A stretch of 64,000 bases of DNA from Rhodamnia argentea (taxonomy: Eukaryota; Streptophyta; Magnoliopsida; Myrtales; Myrtaceae): positions 4,445,001-4,509,000 of the forward strand of contig NC_063152.1 in assembly GCF_020921035.1 (NCBI RefSeq), read 5' to 3'. The notes beneath the pieces were generated by a model. The model did not search any database. It saw nothing but the letters and a program-made list of their open reading frames with translations, and was not told the origin of the DNA. Made by a program: the position numbers and the translations under genes. This document shows, piece by piece, positions 44,678 to 56,875 of this stretch (positions are counted from its first letter, which is position 1; every line of letters starts with the position of its first letter).

Positions 44678-46617
44678 CCACCTATATATGTTGACCAAAC
44701 AAACAAACAATAATACGGATAACAAACAAGTGTCGAAATCAATACAATCGCAAACAAAGGGACCGAAGACTATCTTATTTTGCATTCATAATTCGTCCAT
44801 GTGGAGGGATTTCAAGGAATCATATGCTGCAGAAGATTTCATAAATTTTTGATTATTCTCACTTGGAAAATGTTTTCCTTTGATGTAAGTTGGAACACTA
44901 AAGATCACAATCAGACGAGTCCGGGCCCTTATTTGAGACCATTTTAGATCCTTATTCGAGGTGAGATCTATTCGTTGCTTCTTTTGAAAAAATAGTCCCA
45001 TTTGATGGTACCCTTCTTGAAAATTTCACAAAAATCCGAGGTAATTAAATCGAAACCTATCCGAGTAACTTACTTCCAGAAAATACCTTTGTGTTTGCAT
45101 GAAATGACGATGACTTCGCGAGTTGTGGATTGATTACGCCAAACAAAACTCTCATTATCAAGAAAAAAAGAAGGATTTGAGAAGCTGGCAGTATAACAGT
45201 ATAATTTCAATCACAAGTGATGTGAATAGCAAAAAAATATAGCAGTCATTACGGGATCCATATGTGATATTGTGTCAAGTATTCTACATTTATACCGTCA
45301 CATTATCATGCTAACGAGACTCAAAAGAAAAATATACAGATAAATCCATATAAAGAGACAAGCACACATCCCAAAAAGTGTGCGCCCAAAAAATGGGAAG
45401 TTAGGAAAAGCAAGTCACGTACGCATCACCTCTGTACGTAAGAGACAAACCGATATCAGACAACGGAGGAACCTTTGCAGTCAGGAAACGCACACCAAAG
45501 AAATTGGAACCTCTAGTCAGCCCAATCATATATCCGTGGACGATAGGGTTGTGCTGACTAGAGGTTCCAATAATGTGAATCCCGAGATCATGTCTACATC
45601 CTACTAAGTATGCGTTCGAGTTAGATTTTGTCTCGAGCTTGAGCCCATTTGATCGAATCGGTCCTAGACTTCTATCGGGAGAAACCCAATGACGGTAGAG
45701 GGACAAAAATGGAGATTTACGAACTTTTGCGTAGACATCTCGACTCACCTCGAATGTCTGCTTAATCATGTAGAGCTAAAGAATGGCTTGAGATCCTTCT
45801 TGGTGCAGTGTGTGCCTACCGATGTTTGCCGTTTTCATTTTTCTGCCTTGGTGAAGCAAAGCCTTGTCACGTGAGAGTAGTGTTCGTGTGCGACGTCTAA
45901 GGTACGGCTCTACGTGAATTGCACATATAGGTTTTAACGTAGTGTTTGAAAGTCTCTATAAATCTTCTCGTTCAGAGTATTATGAGAGATTATGAGTTAA
46001 CATGACTAGGAATTTTCTAGATGTAATTTAATTGTGGGAAACACAAGCAGGGTAGGTTTATTGTAATCCTGTAATTCTCCAATGGATAGTGAATTCATTG
46101 CAGTTGACTTTCTTTGTGAAGTAGGTAATATTCAGGTATTAAATCACATAGATCTTTGGTGTTCTTTATCATTCCTATTGATTTATAATTTCTTCTTCTC
46201 GCGTGAAATTTGAATTATGAGATCAGTTAACTTCGTTGTTGTTTCACAATAACTGGCATAGAAGCTAGAGCTTGTGTTTTGTGGAGTTAATTTTGGGCTT
46301 TTACTTGTCTGATCACTATTTGAAAGTTCCGTTGTAGCAATTATTCTGAAATGAAAGTAGCAACTGAGAAGTTTGACAAGAGGAATATTTTTCAGTTATG
46401 GAGCGTCAAGACGCGTGCATTATTAGCAATTCAAACCTCTTGAGCTTTTTTACTTGTCTCTCTCCGTGTTTTCTGTTTTTTGGAAAATTGTTTAGTATAA
46501 AGCAAAATCTAGAGAATAAAAGTCCAAGCTCCAGATCCAAACCTCTTGGGCTAGACCTCAACGTAGTAACGTGGTGTGCATTGCGAATCCTCAAGTCATG
46601 GCATAAAAAATGAAGGA
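44678..46617. other. Intergenic sequence with a perfect 19-bp hairpin
   Basis: No gene is supported; frames at 45380-45769 lack known motifs. The only structured item is the inverted repeat at 45503-45571, listed separately. Confidence 0.45.
45503..45571. repeat. Perfect 19-bp inverted repeat with 31-bp loop
   Basis: ATTGGAACCTCTAGTCAGC at 45503-45521 is exactly complementary to GCTGACTAGAGGTTCCAAT at 45553-45571. The loop is 31 bases. It could be a hairpin-forming RNA relic, a mini-MITE or a terminator-like structure. The context gives no transcript evidence. Confidence 0.85.
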
Positions 46618-47155
46618 AAATTTTTAAATAAGAGCCCGAAATGGATAAGAGTCCGAAGTGCCCTCATTATTTCAAATAAAAGCTTGATCAAAGGTATTTT
46701 CATCATTTATACTTTCTTATTTTTTTTTCTTGTTTTCTTTCCTCTTTTTTTTTTTTCTTTCTTTTCGCCGGTGGTCGGTTCGGGCGATAACCGGCCACCC
46801 GGGGAGGGTTGCGTGGCCTTGCCGGGGCAAGGGGAGGCCGGAGGGGCAGCCCTTGCTAGATCTCGCCTCACCTGCGGTTGTCGAGGCCGACGGCTCTCAC
46901 CGGTGGCCCGCCATTGCTCGAGATTGGCCCCCTGCAAAAAGGAAGGGAAGAAAAAAAGAAAAAGAAAATAAAAAAGGGAAAAAAATTAAAAATGAAAATG
47001 ACAAAAATACCCTTGACCAATCCCTTTTTTGAAATTGTGAGTGCACTTCATGCTTTTATTTGAAACAAAGTTCACTTTAGACCCTTTTTTTAGAAAATAA
47101 GGGCCCTTATTTGAAATAAGATTCACTTCATGTCATTGTTTGAAATTTTCCAAAA
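46612..47155. mobile_element. AT-rich inverted-repeat element with GC-rich core (second type)
   Basis: The left end GGAAAATTTTTAAATAAGAG and the inverted right end GGAAAATTTCAAACAATGAC are imperfect inverted repeats of about 30 bases. The core at 46770-46925 is GC-rich (CCGGTGGTCGG, GCCGACGGCTCTCACCGG). It is similar in design to the other AT-arm/GC-core elements, but the arm sequence differs. No transposase or conserved protein is present. Confidence 0.55.
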
Positions 47156-47663
47156 GTTGAAGAGAGGGTCTTAATTTAGTGCATGAAAGTGAATTTGATA
47201 CCACTTGAAATGGAAAAAGAAAAAAAATATATAGTTGCATGTATTTGATTTTAATCATATAATGGATATGTGCTTGCCCTGTATCACTACTTGTGAGTTT
47301 TGAGATACACGTGTGAGTTGTGTCAATATATCATAGTTGGTTCATAATTCATTTGCTTAAGTTTTTAAGTAAATGTGAGTTTAACTGAATATATTAATGG
47401 GTCCGAATTTGAACTTTCTCTTGGTAATCTTTTTGGATAAAGGTACAGGAGTTCTAGTGTGTGTTCCCAATAGCGAGAGTGATTCACTTTTGTCTCATGG
47501 ATAATGTTATAAATCAATATTTTGCAAAGGACGGTAGCTTTTTTAGTTGAGCATTTGACCTGCCTTTCAGATGTGTCCCCCAATGCATGTCTTATCATCA
47601 AATCCTAATTGGCAACGGGGAAACTTCTCTGCCTTCTTGTTCTCACTCTCCACTTACGACCAT
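47156..47663. other. Upstream intergenic sequence of the first SLAH gene
   Basis: AT-rich sequence with no gene or clear repeat. The in-frame ATG at 47609 lies upstream of the TATA box and is not considered the start. Confidence 0.5.
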
Positions 47664-47666
47664 GCT

Positions 47667-47673
47667 TATATAA
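47667..47673 (+). promoter_or_regulatory. TATA box of the first SLAH gene
   Basis: TATATAA lies 86 bases before the chosen ATG at 47759. It supports that start over the in-frame ATG at 47609, which would be upstream of transcription. Confidence 0.7.
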
Positions 47674-47758
47674 GCAAAGCACCTATGGTGTGCAATCCAT
47701 CTCCAAGATAAACCATCATCTTATAAACCCAAACCCCACTCACAAATCAATTTCAATT

Positions 47759-49402
47759 ATGGAGGACAAACACCAAGAATCATTCCACATGCCCTCAATT
47801 CAACCTGTAATGGGAACCTCCTTATATGCAATCCAAGAAGAAGCCACCACCACCAAGTCTCTAAGGCCCTTGTCTTTAATCTTAACCAGAGTCCATGCAG
47901 GCTATTTTGGCATAACCCTCTCCATCTCATCCCAAGCTCTCTTGTGGAAGATACTGAGCAGCCCAGTGAATAGCTCACAGGGCCTCCATCACATGTTCCA
48001 CAAGCTTCCGTCACTATCTTTCCTTCTCCTGTGGTGTTTAGCCTTCCCAATACAAGTCTTCCTCTCTCTTCTCTACACACTCAAGTGCTTCCTCCACTTC
48101 AACATGGTCAAGCAAGAGTTCAAGCACCATGTTGGAGTGAACTACCTGTTTGCCCCCTGGGTCTCTTGGCTTCTCTTGCTTCAATCATCTCCATGGGTTT
48201 CGCCCGATAGCGCACTGTACGTGTTGCTTTGGTGGGCCTTTGTGACTCCTTTGATAGCTCTTGATGTGAAAATTTATGGGCAATGGTTCACCACGGAGAA
48301 GCGGTTCTTGTCGGCGTTCGCAAGCACAGCGAGCCATATGACCGTCTTGGGGAACCTCGTGGGCGCGAGGACGGCTGCGCTGATGGGGTGGAAGGAGAGT
48401 GCTCTATGCATGTTTTCACTTGGGATAATTCACTATTTGGTGATATTTGTGACCCTATACCAGAGATTATCTGGTGAAAATTATTCACCGCCAAACCTCC
48501 GGCCAACTCTCTGCTTGTTCTTCGCCGTGCCGAGCACGGCGAGTTCCTCCTGGAGATCTATCTCAGGAAGTTTCGACCAACCCTCCAAGATGATGTTCTA
48601 CTTGTCTCTCTTCATTTTCGCATCTCTGGTAATTTCCTTGAAGCCATTTGGTGTTAGTTTATAGGGCTTGCATTGGCTCATAAATTTAGACAACTTAATC
48701 AAGCTGGCGAGCAGACAGTCCACTACATTAAACGTTAGAGATTGACAATACATATATTAATCTAAACCAACTTTGCTGGATAAAAAATGTTATTAAGAGC
48801 TTTAAGCCACCATGTTTCTTTTTCTAGTATATGAATATGTATGTAATCTTGCTTATTTGAGTATGTCCCTATATCGAATATAAAGCAAGGCATATTCTCA
48901 ATGCTTCACATCATTGGTTGATGAACCAAGACCTGATAAGCGACTTTATTACTACCTTTGGCATCTTGTACGTCAGTAATCAAGTTGGATGGACGAAACA
49001 TGCACTACCTTGTTTTTCTTGTTTTCTGATGAGCAAGTCCATAATCTAAAAACTTTCTTGAAACTTCAACTAACTCTTTCTTGGATTTGATTTCGCCGGC
49101 TCCAAAATCTCGACCAGGCTTGTCGGCCTCTGCTCTTCAAGAGATGCATGAGGCGATTCAATGTCGCGTGGTGGGTTTACTCTTTCTCTCTCACCTTCCT
49201 CGCTCTATCCTCAGCTGAGTACGCCCACGACATGAGAGGGATCAGAGGAAAAGGGCTCATGCTCGCGTTATCGGCCTTGTCGGTTGTGGTTTTCCTCAGT
49301 CTCTTGGTCCTCACCGCACTCAGACTCGACCAGCTCTTGTGGGATGAAGAACAAGATGAGGAACCATCCCTAGGGTTTCCCAGTGACTCAGAGAGTTCTT
49401 GA
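47759..49402 (+). CDS. SLAH1-like: S-type anion channel, SLAH1/SLAH4-like (paralogue 1)
   Basis: Two exons, 47759-48628 and 49118-49402, are joined in phase 0 across a 489-bp GT-AG intron to give 384 residues, close to Arabidopsis SLAH1 (385). It belongs to the SLAC1/TehA family of ten-helix plasma-membrane anion channels. Conserved blocks are LTRVHAGYFGITLS, HHVGVNYLFAPW, KIYGQWFTT, NLVGAR and, in the helix carrying the gating Phe of SLAC1, LFFAVPSTAS. Exon 2 supplies the last helices (RRFNVAWWVYSFSLTFLAL). The long regulated N-terminus of SLAC1/SLAH3 is absent, as in SLAH1/4. Arabidopsis SLAH1 assembles with SLAH3 and promotes chloride loading into xylem. The neighbour at 53148 is a tandem duplicate. 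This copy is relatively AT-rich in its codons. Confidence 0.94.
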
Positions 49403-50539
49403 TGTAAGAGTGATCATCCGAGAGATGGTTAGTGTGAATTTGTAGATTGCAAAAACTTGGCTAGATTCGTATAATCTGTGATGGAAGTGTCTGTCATTGT
49501 TGTGACATGTGAAGATGTCCAAGGCCAAAGCTTGGTAATAGTGGGTAAATTTTTAAATTTGATAATGCAAAGGTGAACTTTCATTTGCTTTTAGATTATG
49601 TCCTTTCGAACCCTTTCAGTTTCCTGAATGAAAGTAGAGGACATTTGGAAGTGGACTTATCATATTATAATGTGTGTTTGAGCGAATTGGAGATCGTAAT
49701 CAAGAGATTAAACTGTATCTTTGTGGTGTACGGTCATTTCCATTTTTACCCCTTTTCATGTCACTAGTTCTTAAATAATAAAATTCATAGGAGGTGAATA
49801 TTGGGCATTGGCAAGAACTCAAAAGCAAAAAGTAAAAAAGCAGTGGAGGTCTGTTTTTTTTTTTTAAGCAACAGATAATACATTTAACCTATGTTGTGAT
49901 TGGTGATCTCATCAATTTTTTTGTTTTGATGGCTGATCAATAAATACATACTAGCATATATACACTACTATTATTCTAGCTGAAAGATTCATAAGGTAGA
50001 TTTAGGTTAGCTCTTTTTGTTAGAATTCAGCACACAACCACAACGAAATTGAGACACAATATTTATCTAGGTTCACCTTTAAGCTAGGGCTATATATAGC
50101 AAATGATTTTAGCACCTCACATCTTTCTATTACATTACTCTATATATATATAAGTAGCAGCTATTCATAGGCCAAGTCCAAACTATTTGTAAAATATGTG
50201 CTCAAACTATAGAAGCGAGATCCCCATCCGTGCTTTCCTATCGATAGGGAGTATGAACCATGCCCCAACATTCTGTTCAAACATTTATGTTATGCATTCA
50301 TAGCTTTATCTGGGTATTAGATGTAAAGAGTTAAATTAGGGCAAAAGAATTGGTGAGCTATAAAAACCAAAATTTTAGAGCATCACAAGATAGAATTAGT
50401 CTAAGTTTTAACTCATTAAAAAGTAGATGGGATGTCTGGGGGGAGAGATGGCAGAGGTGAGTCTAGTGAGATTCAGAATGGACTATTCTTGTTCAAACTC
50501 CCCACAGCTACAGTTTGGGAGTGGGTTCTTGAGAATGGT
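49403..50539. other. Intergenic sequence downstream of SLAH paralogue 1
   Basis: It contains the probable 3' untranslated region with an AATAAA-containing stretch near 49773, followed by AT-rich sequence without a recognisable gene. Confidence 0.45.
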
Positions 50540-50945
50540 CCATGGAATAACATTGCGAGGCGTGGCCGCGGGCGAAGACGGCCATAACCTTGCTAGCCGT
50601 GAGAGAGGCCGCCTTTGCCCGCGGTAGGCGATGGGCTCATCCAGTGGCCGGAGAGCTCTGGTGACCCTTGCAGCCATAGCTTGCCGGCCAGTGGGAAGAG
50701 AAACCCCACCCCCCAAAAAAAAAAAGAAAGAGAAAGAAAATAAAAAGAACATAACACATTTCAAAGATATTAAAATATTACTAAAAATTAACCACGTCAG
50801 TGCTAGCTAAAGTTGACCAAATGGACTGAACCGGCATAAATACAAAAGATTTAGTTCTCAATTAGCCAAAAAAAAAAAAGTTTAGAATTGAATTGGCACA
50901 ATTACAATAGATTTAAGACTTTTTTGGTAATTTTCTCTAGAGAGA
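50540..50945. mobile_element. Partial AT-arm/GC-core element
   Basis: The GC-rich core (GCGAGGCGTGGCCGCGGGC, at about 50555-50695) and the right arm (TTAGAATTGAATTGGCACAA and TTTAAGACTTTTTTGGTAA) are present. The left arm appears to be missing or very diverged. Confidence 0.55.
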
Positions 50946-51760
50946 AAGCATAAGGTTAATCAACATAAGTTGGCGTCGTTCCATTCCGATGTGCCAAGGT
51001 TTGGTTTCATGACTTTGATGAGTATTACTAGATTCCGTTTGTTTCATTGAAAATGAATGATTTTGAAAATATTTTTTTTTTTTTTTTTCTGAAAACGGTC
51101 TCTTGTATCACGTCCAAAAATAAAAAAAATGAAAAATACTTTCATCATCTATGAAAATATTGAAACATAATTGGTTAAAAATATTTCTCGTCGATTAATT
51201 ATTTCAATCGATACAAGCGATCGTTTTTTAGAAAAAATTCAAACAGTCCATTTTTCACGAAACAAACGAAGCCATGATGAGCTATAGACATTTCGACGGG
51301 ATCGAAACGTAGAAACCTGTCGATGATCACTTGGTTTTGTGTGGTTTAGCTGCTGAACCGAGACAATTATAGGACCTAGAACAATATAATACATGAAATT
51401 GACAATTATCTATCATACATGATAGTAAAACAATTACTATGCAGTGATGAGAGTACAGATTATTGGATTGACATGCATTAAGAAAAATTTCATTCCCAAT
51501 ATTTTCATACGGTTCTTCTAATTATAATTAGAGGACCCTTAATGGTCACATAGATGAGCTGGCCCAACTTCAGCAGATCCTAAAGTTTTTGGGCAGGCTA
51601 GACAAATCCCTAGGCCTGCCGTGGGCCGGTGTCGTTAACTAAATTTTTGTCCCATCTCGCGAATTGAACTCACGATCGAAAGAAAATCCAAATTTTATTC
51701 ATTCGCTCACTAGAGTTTCGAGGGACAAGAGAACAAGATTCAAGACATAACATATCCCAA
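50946..51760. other. AT-rich intergenic sequence
   Basis: No gene or clear repeat is visible. A poly-T run lies at about 51070-51088. Confidence 0.4.
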
Positions 51761-51904
51761 AAGGGTTGTTTTGGGGGGGGTGGGGGGGAAGGTTGGGTTT
51801 AGTAGTCCGTTAAAAGGGAGAGGCCCGGTTAGAAGGGAGAGTCCCAATCAGGTTCAATCGTCCATTTTGTGGAACAAAAGTGATCGATCATACCATGTTG
51901 AATG

Positions 51905-52830
51905 AAGTAGACAATGACGATGAGGCGGGGACAGGGTCCCCAGTGCCTGTACCCGGTCCATTGAGTCCCCAGCGCCTGTACCCGGTCTATTGAGGCCGGG
52001 CCAGGATCCCTAACACCAGAGCCTGAGTACTCGGCAACCAAGTTCAGGCAAGGACACTTGGATCTTGAGCTCGGCCTATGTGGCTCGGGCGCCGCTGTGG
52101 TCCCAGGTTTGGCCCCAATTGACTCAAGGCCGGGGGCCAGGCGTCCCAAGCACAAGCACTGGCATCAGGGTCCTAGGCCCAAGCTCGATGGAACCAAGTG
52201 CGGGTGCTGAGGACCTGAGCCAGCCCCGATAGACCCAGGTATAGTCACCGGGGTCCTTGGCATGACCATTGTTTTTTTTCAAACCTCCATAAGAATCATG
52301 TGGCTGACAATTCTTGAGGGAACAAAACCGGGGTGATAAATGCTATGTAAACTGCACCCCCCCCCCAATCCCCACTCGACGGACCCGGGTCTAAGCGCTA
52401 GGGACCTGGACGCGGGCGTCGAGGTCAAGAGTGCGACCTCAATGGACCTGGGTGCGAGCACTAAGATCTATGGCATGGCCCTCTTCGGACCTGCGTCCGA
52501 ACTTTGGGGACTTGGTCCTAGCTGCTCGAGGTTCGGGGCCCGGCCTCGAGACTTAGTGTGGGTGGTTGGGGTCTTGGGCACGGGTCTATCGACTGAGGAC
52601 TGGGACATGGGCATCGAGGTCCCTGGCACGGTCTTGATGGACTTGAGCTTAGGCGCCGGGATCTCGGGCACGACCTTGATGAACCCGGGGTGTGGGTCCA
52701 ACATCGATGGACCGGGGCGCAGGCACCGAGGACCGGAGCCCGACCTCGATGTTATCGGGACTAGCGTCCCGGGCCCAGCCTCGATGGACTCGAGCACGAG
52801 ACCGGAGTCTTAGGCACGACCTAGCACTTG
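51905..52830. repeat. Degenerate GC-rich minisatellite between the SLAH paralogues
   Basis: Loosely conserved units of roughly 45-55 bases contain CTCGATGGAC, GGGTGCGGGC, GAGGTCC and GGGCACGAC-like phrases. They repeat many times in one orientation across about 0.9 kb, interrupted at about 52265-52370 by a non-repetitive segment with poly-T and poly-C. The GC richness opens frames on both strands (for example 157 codons at 52340-52813), but these have no conserved domain. A G-rich run lies just before it at 51772-51790. Confidence 0.75.
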
Positions 52831-53147
52831 GGTCTCGCATAAATGAAACGCGTGGTAATACTCAACGAAGGGCGGGAGCATCTCCGAATCATGTAGCTCT
52901 CGAGCGAAACGTCCATTTCCATTGCCCTCCTCGGCAGCATATATTCTTGAAAATCTATCAAACCGTGATCAACTTGTTTGACTAAACTTCACTCAAAGAC
53001 GACAAATCAAAAGGCAAAACTATAAACTCTTTGCGTACTTGACTTTGATTCCCTATATAAACCGATCGTCAAGACCTGAACAAGAGCCCAAACCGTCCAA
53101 CACCTTTGAGAAGACAGCACTTCCCCCACCACAACCTCCCGCACCTA
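52831..53147 (+). promoter_or_regulatory. Promoter of the second SLAH gene
   Basis: A TATA box (TATATAA) at 53054-53060 lies 88 bases before the ATG at 53148, nearly the same spacing as in paralogue 1. The rest shows no recognised motif. Confidence 0.65.
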
Positions 53148-55216
53148 ATGGAATCGGCGGATCTCCGGTATGAGCCGCCGCTCCAACCTGTGATGGACGC
53201 CTCCCGCGCAAGGACCCCAGATTGCCATCTCGTTGCCGTTGCGAAGCCGTTCAAATCAACCATCTTAACCCGGCTCCACGCGGGCTACTTCCGCATAAGC
53301 CTCTCCCTCGCAAGCCAAGCCTTGCTGTGGAAGATCCTCCGCCACCCGTCGGCATCGGCCGACCACTCGCTGCCTCTCGAGCATCTCTCTCACGTGATCC
53401 CTCACTTGACCTTCATGATCTTTTGGGGCTTCGCTCTGCTGGTGCAGATCTCGCTCTCGTTCCTCTATATTCTCCGGTGCTTCTTCCATTCCGGCTTGGT
53501 GAGGGCGGAGTTCCAGCACCACGTGGGAGTGAACTACTTGTTCGCGCCGTGGATAACGTGGCTGTTGCTGCTCCAATCGACGGAGTTCTCGTCGGACTTG
53601 CCGAAGACGACGCTGTACTTGGTCCTCTGGTGGGTCCTCGCCGTCCCCATGATCTTGCTCGATATAAAGATCTATGGCCAGTGGTTCACGACCGAGAGGC
53701 GGTTTCTGTCCATGGTGGCCAACCCGACGAGCCAGCTCTCGGTGGTGGCGAACCTGGTGGGAGCGCGGGCCGCTGCCGAGATGGGGTGGCGCGAGAGCGC
53801 GGTCTGCATGTTCTCTCTGGGGATGGCGCACTACCTAGTGCTGTTCGTCACTTTGTACCAGCGGCTGTCGGGAGGCGATAAGCTGCCGGCGATGCTGAGG
53901 CCGGTCTTCTTCTTGTTCTTCGCGGCACCGAGCATGGCAAGCGTCGCCTGGAAGTCCATCTCCGGGGAGTTCGACATCGGGTCGAAGATGCTCTTCTTCC
54001 TCTCCCTCTTTCTGTTTACCTCCCTGGTAATCATTACTTACCTTCCTTCAACTTAGCTAACTCGATGAAATTTTTACAGAACAAACAAAGGGAAATAAGA
54101 AAATTAAAGGGAGTTGTTCTTTAGATTAAGACAGAGAATATAGAATCGATCCGGGGACCAAATCGCGTCGATCCGTCGCTAGATGTTTGATATTTGCCTA
54201 ACATTTCTAAATATTAGAAGATGCTTATGCAAGCAAATCGCCCAAAAATGTTAAGCGTATCTGATGTTGACGTAGACAAAAACTTGTCATTAAGCTCGAC
54301 CAATCCTTTTTTTTTTCCCCCTTCTTCGGACGAGGAACATTTCAACTTTGAGTGACTAGGAAAAATCACGTGGGTACATATTTTCCTATGATGTCTCCTT
54401 AGCAACCTTTTTTTTCCCCTCTCTCTCTCTCCCTCTCTTTGTCCCGTTCATCAGATTCGTCTGTGGAAATTGTGTTACTGGGTTGCACAACTGTCTTGCT
54501 TGACTTTTGATCCTAATTATAAAAAGAAACTGTTAGCCTATAATTTGATAATATTATCGATTATTTTCGATCACACGATCTCTCAATCAATGAGTGCTTT
54601 ATATAAAACCCGCGGTGATGATGTGTGGATCTACGATTGAGATTGTACTGCATATTATCAGGCTAATAGTACTATCGGGAAGCATTACTTATAATTTATG
54701 TTTACCTCCACAATTTTAAATAGTTAAAACTTTGGCCAGCTGCTTTTGAAAGAGATGACGTAATATTGAAAATGACCTTTTGAATAAGGGATTCAGTTGA
54801 CACACACATATACATATATATATATATATGTATATATTAAACTAAGAATAGTCCGATAATCTTTTGTCCTGCCCTCTTCGACGAAATCTAAGTAAACTTA
54901 AAATATTAAACTAGGGTTTGCCTATGTGGTGACGGAACAGGCTTGCAGACCGGCGCTCTTCAAGAAATCGATGAGGAAGTTCAACATCGCATGGTGGGCC
55001 TACTCGTTCCCGTTGACTTTTCTCGCCCTGGCGTCGTCCGAGTACGCGCAGCAAGTGAAGGGCGCGGTCGCTTCGGGGCTCATGCTCGTGCTGGCGGCGC
55101 TCTCCTCCCTGGTTCTGCTCGGCCTCATCCTGCTCACCGCGCTCAACACCGAGAGGCTCTTCCGCGAGGACGACCCGATCCTGCGTTTCGACAAGGGGAA
55201 GAGGGCAAGGAATTAG
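53148..55216 (+). CDS. SLAH1-like: S-type anion channel, SLAH1/SLAH4-like (paralogue 2)
   Basis: Two exons, 53148-54026 and 54941-55216, are joined in phase 0 across a 914-bp GT-AG intron, giving 384 residues, the same inferred length as paralogue 1. Conserved blocks are LTRLHAGYFRISLSLASQ, HHVGVNYLFAPW, KIYGQWFTT, NLVGAR and LFFAAPSMAS, with the final helices in exon 2 (RKFNIAWWAYSFPLTFLAL). Intron position is identical to paralogue 1, confirming tandem duplication. Its codons are much richer in G and C at third positions than those of paralogue 1. The intron contains a (TA)n-type run at about 54807-54836. The ATG at 53106 is in frame upstream, but the leader before MES is not conserved, so 53148 is preferred. 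The expected role is as a regulatory or silent subunit of S-type anion channels. Confidence 0.94.
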
Positions 55217-56345
55217 TCGCTTGGACGGATTTTCCGACTCGCGTTTATCACGAAAGACGGGTTGAGGAATGCTATAGACAGTACATCGCACCGGTTTTGT
55301 AACTTTAGGTCATTTGCAGAGCCGACTGTGTTTTGTCCGGGACATCTTAGTGCATGTGTTCTTCATATCCGAGGAAATATTAGTAGTTTGACTTTCTCTC
55401 TCTTTCTCTGCGCATGCGACATATGGGAGATGATCCGAGTGTATACTTCGAACTTGGACTAAGGAAACTCGTTTCTTCTGCCTTCAGCATCTTTAATTTC
55501 TCGATTCAAGTCCTTAATAGGTAGGAGAGATTCAAATATATTTTGTCCATCCATTAATAGATTACCTAAAAATAAATTGGCCATAGGGTTTGCAATCACA
55601 ACTTCTTCCCTTAAAACTAAATCAAACATTGCATTGATTGTTAATAGATTGTTGATCCCTCGAAAAACTCTTTGTCAAATGTGGCCTCCGTCAAGTTTAA
55701 ATAACATTAATCCCGGTTATTAAAGTGCCCCAGATCACCAATCCACAGGGTTTACATGCTCTTAAGCACATGTGGCCCACCTTGACTTATGAGCTTATGC
55801 TTTCGGTTAGATATTCTACCGTGACATTATTGCCAAGCTCCGCCTCAGATTATTTCGCCCCTGCGACCTCTTGTTTGTTGAATCCGGTCCTAACTAGGCT
55901 TCTACATGAGAGGAGGTGTCAAAGCATGCCACATCACTTATCTACGGGGTTTATATGCCCTTTATATACATGTTGCTCTCCCTTCGCCTTTTTTAAGCTG
56001 AATATTCTAACGGAGACTAAATTATAATAACTATCTACCACGTAATCTAACAAAACGAATTCGGGCGATATCTTTTGGTCATCAAGGAAGTGAGATTGGC
56101 TGTATAGATGCTATCGTATCATGTAACAGATTTAGCTAATGACTTTGTGTTTAGGTCAAGCTCCGCATCGATACTTGGTGGACATCTCTAGCCTCTCTAA
56201 TCCATGGCTCATAACTACAAATGGCAATATTAAAGCAACCTTTAATCAGTCTTTGATTAAATACGGCATCTACTAAATGATCACATCCCACGTGTGAAAA
56301 ATCTTTTTTTAGTAGAAAACACTAAAAAACTTAAACTAACACAAA
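55217..56345. other. 3' flank and intergenic sequence after SLAH paralogue 2
   Basis: The first ~250 bases are probably the 3' untranslated region. The rest is AT-rich with no recognisable gene; a 100-codon frame at 55725-56027 has no known motif. Confidence 0.4.
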
Positions 56346-56875
56346 CAATCCGTTTATACATTACTAATAACTTCAGTTGTCAACTTCGTTGGTCGAAGAA
56401 AACTATGTGCATTGTCCAAGAGCATGATCGCGAAACATATAGACCTTAAATATTCATATATGATAAATAAGACCTCGAAAGTTTGGTAAGGGTAGAAAAA
56501 CCCTGAAATGAACGTCGTTGCATGCAAAATGACGGCAAGGAGACACAAAAAATAATAATAATAATAATAATAAACTGAGGGAACGAGGGTGACGGAATGG
56601 AGAAGAAATCGACAAACAAGCAAGATTTAATGATAAACTAATAGCAACAAATAAAACTAGAGTCAATAACGTATTAGAAGATCGACGTGGTTTTAGGAAA
56701 AGTAGACTTTGATCATACGAAGTCTTAGAATGGAGGTAAAGCTGATGTCCTTTCCATTGTCTTGTGTTATGCTTGAGAAGATAGCATACATGAACTGGTT
56801 CCGGCTCATCTTTAATATTGCGACTGGCATCAACAAGCTGACAAATAAGAATAATGCGGAAGAGGTAATTGTGGA
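56346..56875 (+). repeat. Unidentified repeat, copy 1 of 3
   Basis: It carries landmarks GAGCATGATCGCGAAACAT, TTGCATGCAAAATGACG and AAACTAATAGCAACAAATA. It ends with an open stretch reading MEVKLMSFPLSCVML and then NWFRLIFNIATGIN. Copies lie at 58560-59010 and, partially, 59575-59860. The open stretch is disrupted in the other copies. The W-x2-R/L-x-IATG phrase faintly recalls a kinase subdomain, but that is too weak to name. Confidence 0.7.

Noticed and set aside
47609..47758. In-frame upstream ATG extending SLAH paralogue 1 by 50 residues
   Set aside because: It lies before the TATA box at 47667, and the extra residues resemble no SLAH N-terminus. The 47759 start gives the family length.
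52340..52813. 157-codon frame between the SLAH genes
   Set aside because: It is made of degenerate minisatellite units, is open in several frames on both strands, and has no promoter or domain.
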